Below, piece by piece: positions 36,440 through 39,035 of a DNA stretch of 39,035 bases. Numbering within the stretch: the stretch's first letter is position 1; the number at the start of each line of letters is the position of its first letter. The notes under the pieces were generated by a model. That model searched no databases, was not told where the DNA came from, and saw only the letters and a program-made list of their open reading frames with translations. This stretch comes from Ligilactobacillus agilis DSM 20509 (GTDB lineage Bacteria; Bacillota; Bacilli; Lactobacillales; Lactobacillaceae), in contig NZ_AYYP01000063.1 in NCBI RefSeq assembly GCF_001436215.1, forward strand, positions 8,170 to 47,204. The letters are read 5' to 3'. The translations under genes and the position numbers were made by a program.

Positions 36440-36730
36440 CTAAGCATAACTATCAATAAATTTTTGACAAGCCGTTCTAATATAAGTTAACTCTAACACT
36501 AGCTCTAGCTGTTTTTGACTATAAGTCTGAATGGCTTCCAGTAGCTCATAATAAGCGCTTATCTCCGTCGATAAATTTGCCAACTCAGCTGTTACCGACC
36601 GCAATAACGTCTTTTTGATGATTTCAGCCCGTTCGTATTCATCTAACGTTGTGCAAGTAATTGCTCGTTGCGCTTCATCTCTATATATTTTTGCTCTTTG
36701 GACATAGTAATGTAAGAAATCCTTGGCCAT
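36440..36730 (-). CDS. Small hypothetical helical protein
   Basis: 96 residues, no membrane segment, almost entirely predicted helix with heptad-like spacing (KDFLHYYVQRAKIYRDEAQ ... ELANLSTEISAYYELLEAIQ). It is rich in Tyr, Glu and Leu. AGGGGTGG precedes the ATG. It is divergent from the gene at 36916 and has no recognised family. It may be a small regulatory or scaffolding protein, but nothing in the sequence decides this. Confidence 0.6.
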   Translation of the reverse strand: MAKDFLHYYVQRAKIYRDEAQRAITCTTLDEYERAEIIKKTLLRSVTAELANLSTEISAYYELLEAIQTYSQKQLELVLELTYIRTACQKFIDSYA

Positions 36731-36798
36731 AATACTCCACCCCTCGTGTTTACGCTTTCATTTTAACTTAATTTTATGCTATTAATTCTAAAAAATCA

Positions 36799-36826
36799 AT
36801 AATAGCCCTCATAAATCTATTATTTT
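36799..36826. repeat. AT-rich palindrome in a divergent promoter region
   Basis: AATAATAG and CTATTATT are inverted repeats across an 11-nt spacer between the divergent genes at 36730 and 36916. This could be an operator or a weak terminator; the T-run after it leaves both options. Confidence 0.35.
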
Positions 36827-36915
36827 TTATATTATTTACCAAGATTAGGCTTGTAAGATATCCTAAATTCTATTAAAATTTAACTTAAGGTATTTTTAAA
36901 GAATGGAGGGTGTTT

Positions 36916-37200
36916 ATGTTTCTGACCACCGGGGGAATTAATCGGACTTATGCCATCAAAGGAATTGTAAACGCTACAATCAAGAAAACTTTGCTCGCTG
37001 AAGAAATTGACAAGGTTGATCAATACGATGAACTCTACGAAGAAATTAAACGACGCTTGGCCAAACGAGCCACCGCTTTAAATGGGGATGCCGTTATCGA
37101 AGTGCGCTTTATCCCCGAGATTGTCCGCGTTTCAGTTGGACCAAAATACATGTTGCTTCATGGATACGGTACCGTTATTAGTTTTCCACGCAAAAAATAA
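36916..37200 (+). CDS. Small protein resembling YbjQ/UPF0145-type domains
   Basis: 94 residues from ATG 36916, 5 nt after GGAGGG; the GTG at 36910 overlaps that site. The order TTGGINRTYAIKGIVNATI, then a helix YEEIKRRLAKRATALNGDAVIEVRF, then a GYGTVISF strand resembles the small alpha/beta pentamer fold of UPF0145 (YbjQ) proteins. The match is weak: the usual conserved NxxSGR motif is missing. Soluble, function unknown. Confidence 0.55.
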   Translation: MFLTTGGINRTYAIKGIVNATIKKTLLAEEIDKVDQYDELYEEIKRRLAKRATALNGDAVIEVRFIPEIVRVSVGPKYMLLHGYGTVISFPRKK

Positions 37201-37271
37201 CTTAGGACCCTTTTCTTTTGTTTAGCTTTGTAGTATATTAAGTAGGTAGTCTTTTTAGACGCTTGCATTTT

Positions 37272-37356
37272 GCCACTGTGGCGGAATTGGCAGACGCGCA
37301 ACGTTCAGGTCGTTGTTCGGTTTATCCGAGTACAGGTTCGACTCCTGCCAGTGGCA
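37272..37356 (+). tRNA. tRNA-Leu (anticodon CAG)
   Basis: 85-nt class II tRNA. Acceptor GCCACTG/CAGTGGC; D arm GGCGGAATTGGCAGACGC; anticodon stem CAACG/CGTTG with loop TTCAGGT, giving CAG; long variable arm; T loop GTTCGACTC. Discriminator A, no encoded CCA. It is followed by accessory-type small genes, so it may have served as an integration site. Confidence 0.95.
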
Positions 37357-37420
37357 TAATATTATGCGATATAATAGGCTTTTGAGCTGTATTATGTCAC
37401 CAAATTGTCACTAACACGTT

Positions 37421-37470
37421 AAAAAACACCTTTTTCTACCATTATGAATAGATTTAAGGTGTTTTTATTT
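37421..37470. terminator. Terminator after tRNA-Leu / small gene
   Basis: AAAAACACCTT and AAGGTGTTTTT are inverted repeats across a loop of about 22 nt with A/T runs at both ends. It can serve the tRNA (plus strand) and the convergent small gene ending at 37470. The bases between the tRNA and this hairpin (37357-37420) contain a repeated TGTCAC word and no gene. Confidence 0.65.
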
Positions 37471-37640
37471 TATTCACTCATCTTTTCTTCAATCATCTTT
37501 TTTAATTCTGCTAAATCATCCTGGGTCGCAAATTCATTAATGAATTTCTTGGCTTGAGAACGATAACGATAAATCTTTTGCTTCTCTTTATTCGCTGCTT
37601 TCCATTTTTCGTTAGCTCGTTTTTGTGCTTCTGATACCAT
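37470..37640 (-). CDS. Small conserved mobile-element-type protein (56 aa)
   Basis: 56 residues from ATG 37640 (MVSEAQKRANEKWKAANKEK), highly charged, with the look of a ribbon-helix-helix-like or helical basic N-terminus and an acidic end (LAELKKMIEEKMSE). Short proteins beginning with this SEAQKxANEKWK pattern are common on Gram-positive plasmids and phages. I recognise the pattern but know of no function. GGTGG is 10 nt upstream, and the ATG overlaps the stop of a 29-codon reading frame (TAATG), so translation may be coupled. Confidence 0.6.
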   Translation of the reverse strand: MVSEAQKRANEKWKAANKEKQKIYRYRSQAKKFINEFATQDDLAELKKMIEEKMSE

Positions 37641-37729
37641 TAAAAGAATACCACCTTTATCAAACTTAAAATTGCCGTTGCCACAATGGCTCCGATTATC
37701 CACTTAAAATATTTTTCTTCTTCCTTCAT
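37640..37729 (-). CDS. Putative 29-aa membrane peptide
   Basis: MKEEEKYFKWIIGAIVATAI and then LSLIKVVFF: a charged N-terminus and one hydrophobic helix. It ends in TAATG shared with the next gene. The ribosome site is poor, so this rests on the overlap and the clean single-helix pattern. Alternatively it is only a leader for the downstream gene. Confidence 0.4.
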   Translation of the reverse strand: MKEEEKYFKWIIGAIVATAILSLIKVVFF

Positions 37730-37746
37730 CTATGTTAGGATATAGG

Positions 37747-37780
37747 CAAAGGGGTAAAGCTCTTTGAACTTTACCCTTTA
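37747..37780 (-). terminator. Hairpin after the 43-aa gene
   Basis: AAAGGGGTAAAG pairs with CTTTACCCTTT (one bulge) around a 9-nt loop, 3 nt after the stop codon. The T-run is weak, so partial readthrough into the next small genes is possible. Confidence 0.6.
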
Positions 37781-37782
37781 GG

Positions 37783-37914
37783 TTATTTAGTAAGAGTTTC
37801 GATAAGTGACTTGATGATTTCAAGCAGTACAGTTACAGGAGCGGCCCATGCTCCAATTGCTGTATACTTGACAATTTTCACTTTGTCGGACTCTTTTTTA
37901 TTTTTCTTTGCCAA
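37783..37914 (-). CDS. Putative 43-aa cationic/hydrophobic peptide
   Basis: Starts at TTG 37914, 7 nt after a perfect AGGAGG-type site. The first 17 residues are lysine-rich (MAKKNKKESDKVKIVKY). The rest is one hydrophobic, possibly amphipathic helix (TAIGAWAAPVTVLLEIIKSL then IETLTK). A promoter with correct spacing is just upstream and a hairpin just downstream, so it is a complete transcription unit. The layout recalls small membrane toxins, holin-like peptides or leaderless bacteriocins. No immunity gene or antisense RNA is evident, so none of these is proven. Confidence 0.6.
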   Translation of the reverse strand: MAKKNKKESDKVKIVKYTAIGAWAAPVTVLLEIIKSLIETLTK

Positions 37915-37939
37915 ATCCTTTCCTCCTTTCTATATTTAG

Positions 37940-37968
37940 ATTATACCTCTTAACCTATATAATTACAA
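37940..37968 (-). promoter_or_regulatory. Promoter of the 43-aa gene
   Basis: Minus-strand TTGTAA (37968-37963), 17-bp spacer, TATAAT (37945-37940), 26 nt upstream of the TTG. It lies just outside the right end of the tnpB element. Confidence 0.75.
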
Positions 37969-37976
37969 TACTTTTG

Positions 37977-38111
37977 TCAACTACCCCTCACTAAAGTGAG
38001 AGGCTTGTAGCTCACGACCTTACGGTCAGTGGTCATAACGCAATTAATTGCTTCCACACTATACGTGGCTACATCATTGGGTGGTTGACAGCACCCACTT
38101 AACTAACACGT
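37977..38111 (-). ncRNA. tnpB right end / probable omega-RNA scaffold
   Basis: The 130 bases after the tnpB stop are densely folded on the minus strand: GGGTG/CACCC, CCAC/GTGG, GCAATTAATTGC, GACC-GTAA-GGTC, a long-range GTAGC/GCTAC pair, and an 8-bp tip hairpin CCTCTCAC-TTTA-GTGAGGGG (ending about 37982). In IS200/IS605 elements the tnpB 3' end plus right end gives the omega-RNA, whose guide is copied from the flank just outside. Here the guide would start near 37977. Boundaries are estimates. Confidence 0.6.
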
Positions 38112-39035
38112 TTACGCGTTAGTCGTTAATTCAAATTTAGGTTGTTCTTGCCCACTAATATATTGCATACCCAATAACTGGATATTCATTGCACCTAAGC
38201 GGTCATCATTAGAGCGATAATCACAATTAGTGCAATGATACTCGTGTAAGTCGTGATTACGGTTAGATTTTTTAATTGTTCCGCATTTAGGACAACGTTG
38301 GGAAGTATATTGAGCTGAAACTTCAATTACCTCACTATTATTTAAGTGAGCTTTGTAAGTCAAGAATTGTGCTAATTGGTAAAAAGCCCAGGATTTATTT
38401 TGATTACGTAAGGCTTTAGGTAAATCAGTGCGTTCAAAAGAAACACCTGTTAAATCTTCTAAAACAAATAAGGTGTTGGAACCAAATTTTTGGACCAGTG
38501 TCTTAGACAGCCGATGGTTAACATCGGTCATCCAACGGTTCTCTCGTCCGGATAATTTCTTTAAACGCCGTTTAGCTGATTTAGTGCCTTTAGCTTGTAA
38601 TTTTGCCCGTAACTTTTGATACTTAGCGCGTTTACGCATCACAGCTTTGCCGTCAAAAAAGACGGTTTTACCTTGCTCGTCATAAGTAGTAGCTAAAAAA
38701 CGTAAACCACGGTCAATGCCAACCACGTGTTTTACAGTTTGGTTATCAAAATCAGCTACAGTTTTAGTAGCTGAAATATGCAAATACCACTTACCACTAG
38801 TTTTGAGTAATTTAGCTAAGCCAAACTTCCAAGTGCCATCGAAGTATTGGTCAAAGCCGTGACAAACAGGGGTAACTTTAACTCGACCGTCAAGGGTGTT
38901 AATTGATAATTGACCGCTACTTAAATAAGACCAATCACGATTACGTTGTAAATCTACTTGAGGTCGGTTAAAGATAATGGGTTTTTGTAACCAAGTTAAA
39001 TCTCGAATTTCACGATACCATTCACCAGTATTAAT
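38112..39035 (-). CDS. tnpB: TnpB-family RNA-guided nuclease, 5' end outside window
   Basis: 307 codons are visible and the frame is open to the window edge, so the N-terminus is missing. The RuvC core is complete: Asp in VVGIDRGLRFLAT, Glu in FVLEDLTG, zinc ribbon CPKCG with CTNCDY, and the final Asp in DDRLGAMNI. The basic bridge region (KAVMRKRAKYQKLRAKLQAKGTKSAKRRLKKL) is also normal. It belongs to a different TnpB lineage from the decayed copy at the other end of the window (final motif DDRLGAMN instead of ERDENAV). TnpB cuts DNA next to a transposon-associated motif under omega-RNA guidance and helps the element persist. No tnpA is visible. Confidence 0.93.
   Translation of the reverse strand: MNTGEWYREIRDLTWLQKPIIFNRPQVDLQRNRDWSYLSSGQLSINTLDGRVKVTPVCHGFDQYFDGTWKFGLAKLLKTSGKWYLHISATKTVADFDNQTVKHVVGIDRGLRFLATTYDEQGKTVFFDGKAVMRKRAKYQKLRAKLQAKGTKSAKRRLKKLSGRENRWMTDVNHRLSKTLVQKFGSNTLFVLEDLTGVSFERTDLPKALRNQNKSWAFYQLAQFLTYKAHLNNSEVIEVSAQYTSQRCPKCGTIKKSNRNHDLHEYHCTNCDYRSNDDRLGAMNIQLLGMQYISGQEQPKFELTTNA

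Noticed and set aside
37357-37420. Phage/ICE attachment site at the 3' end of tRNA-Leu
   Set aside because: A repeated TGTCAC word is present, but no second copy of the tRNA 3' end and no integrase is in the window.
1-39035. CRISPR array, prophage or replication origin
   Set aside because: No regularly spaced direct repeats, no cas, phage structural or integrase genes, and no dnaA-box cluster were seen on either strand.

Overview
The window looks like a chromosomal segment from a low-GC Firmicute of the family Lactobacillaceae; the genus cannot be fixed from the sequence alone. Support for this is the AT-rich sequence with strong AGGAGG-type ribosome sites, a T-box ahead of argS, the purCSQLFMNHD gene order with a separate purEKB operon, KtrAB potassium uptake, a deoxynucleoside kinase, and IS200/IS605-type and ISL3-type insertion sequences. 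Almost all genes lie on the minus strand.

Layout. (1) 89-1232: a heavily decayed tnpB, next to the C-terminal remnant of a membrane transporter (1335-1592). (2) 1671-3593: a nucleoside hydrolase and a ribokinase, forming a ribonucleoside/ribose salvage operon with a full-consensus cre (CcpA) site upstream. (3) 3726-5467: an ISL3-family element whose transposase is split by one extra A in an A7 run. (4) 5508-7534: argS with an arginine-specifier T-box leader, then tRNA-Gly(CCC). (5) 7590-9775: a DUF2187 protein, and a LysR regulator divergent from an aldo/keto reductase. (6) 9847-19604: the nine-gene purine operon purC-S-Q-L-F-M-N-H-D. (7) 19850-24243: ktrB-ktrA, with a 776-codon PLD-nuclease/P-loop NTPase fusion attached by a TAA-ATG junction. 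(8) 24374-28251: a serine esterase and purE-K-B, which supply the remaining steps to IMP. (9) 28496-34234: deoxynucleoside kinase, LicD-family protein, UspA, acetate kinase, a small nucleotidyltransferase-fold protein and an APC amino-acid permease. (10) 34463-37200: a LOG-family enzyme co-transcribed with two small membrane proteins, a second UspA, and two small hypothetical proteins. (11) 37272-39035: tRNA-Leu(CAG), three very small genes (two of them too short for ordinary gene calling), and a second, apparently functional tnpB running off the window with a strongly folded right end (probable omega-RNA).

The two pur operons together encode every step from PRPP to IMP. PurBox-like motifs sit 3-5 bp upstream of the -35 boxes of both purC and purE, so one PurR regulon is likely. 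The most unusual locus is the PLD-NTPase gene: an HKD nuclease half-site and an AAA+/SF3-like ATPase in one chain, in the same operon as a K+ transporter. It is a candidate uncharacterised nucleic-acid-processing or defence protein. The window begins and ends in different tnpB copies.
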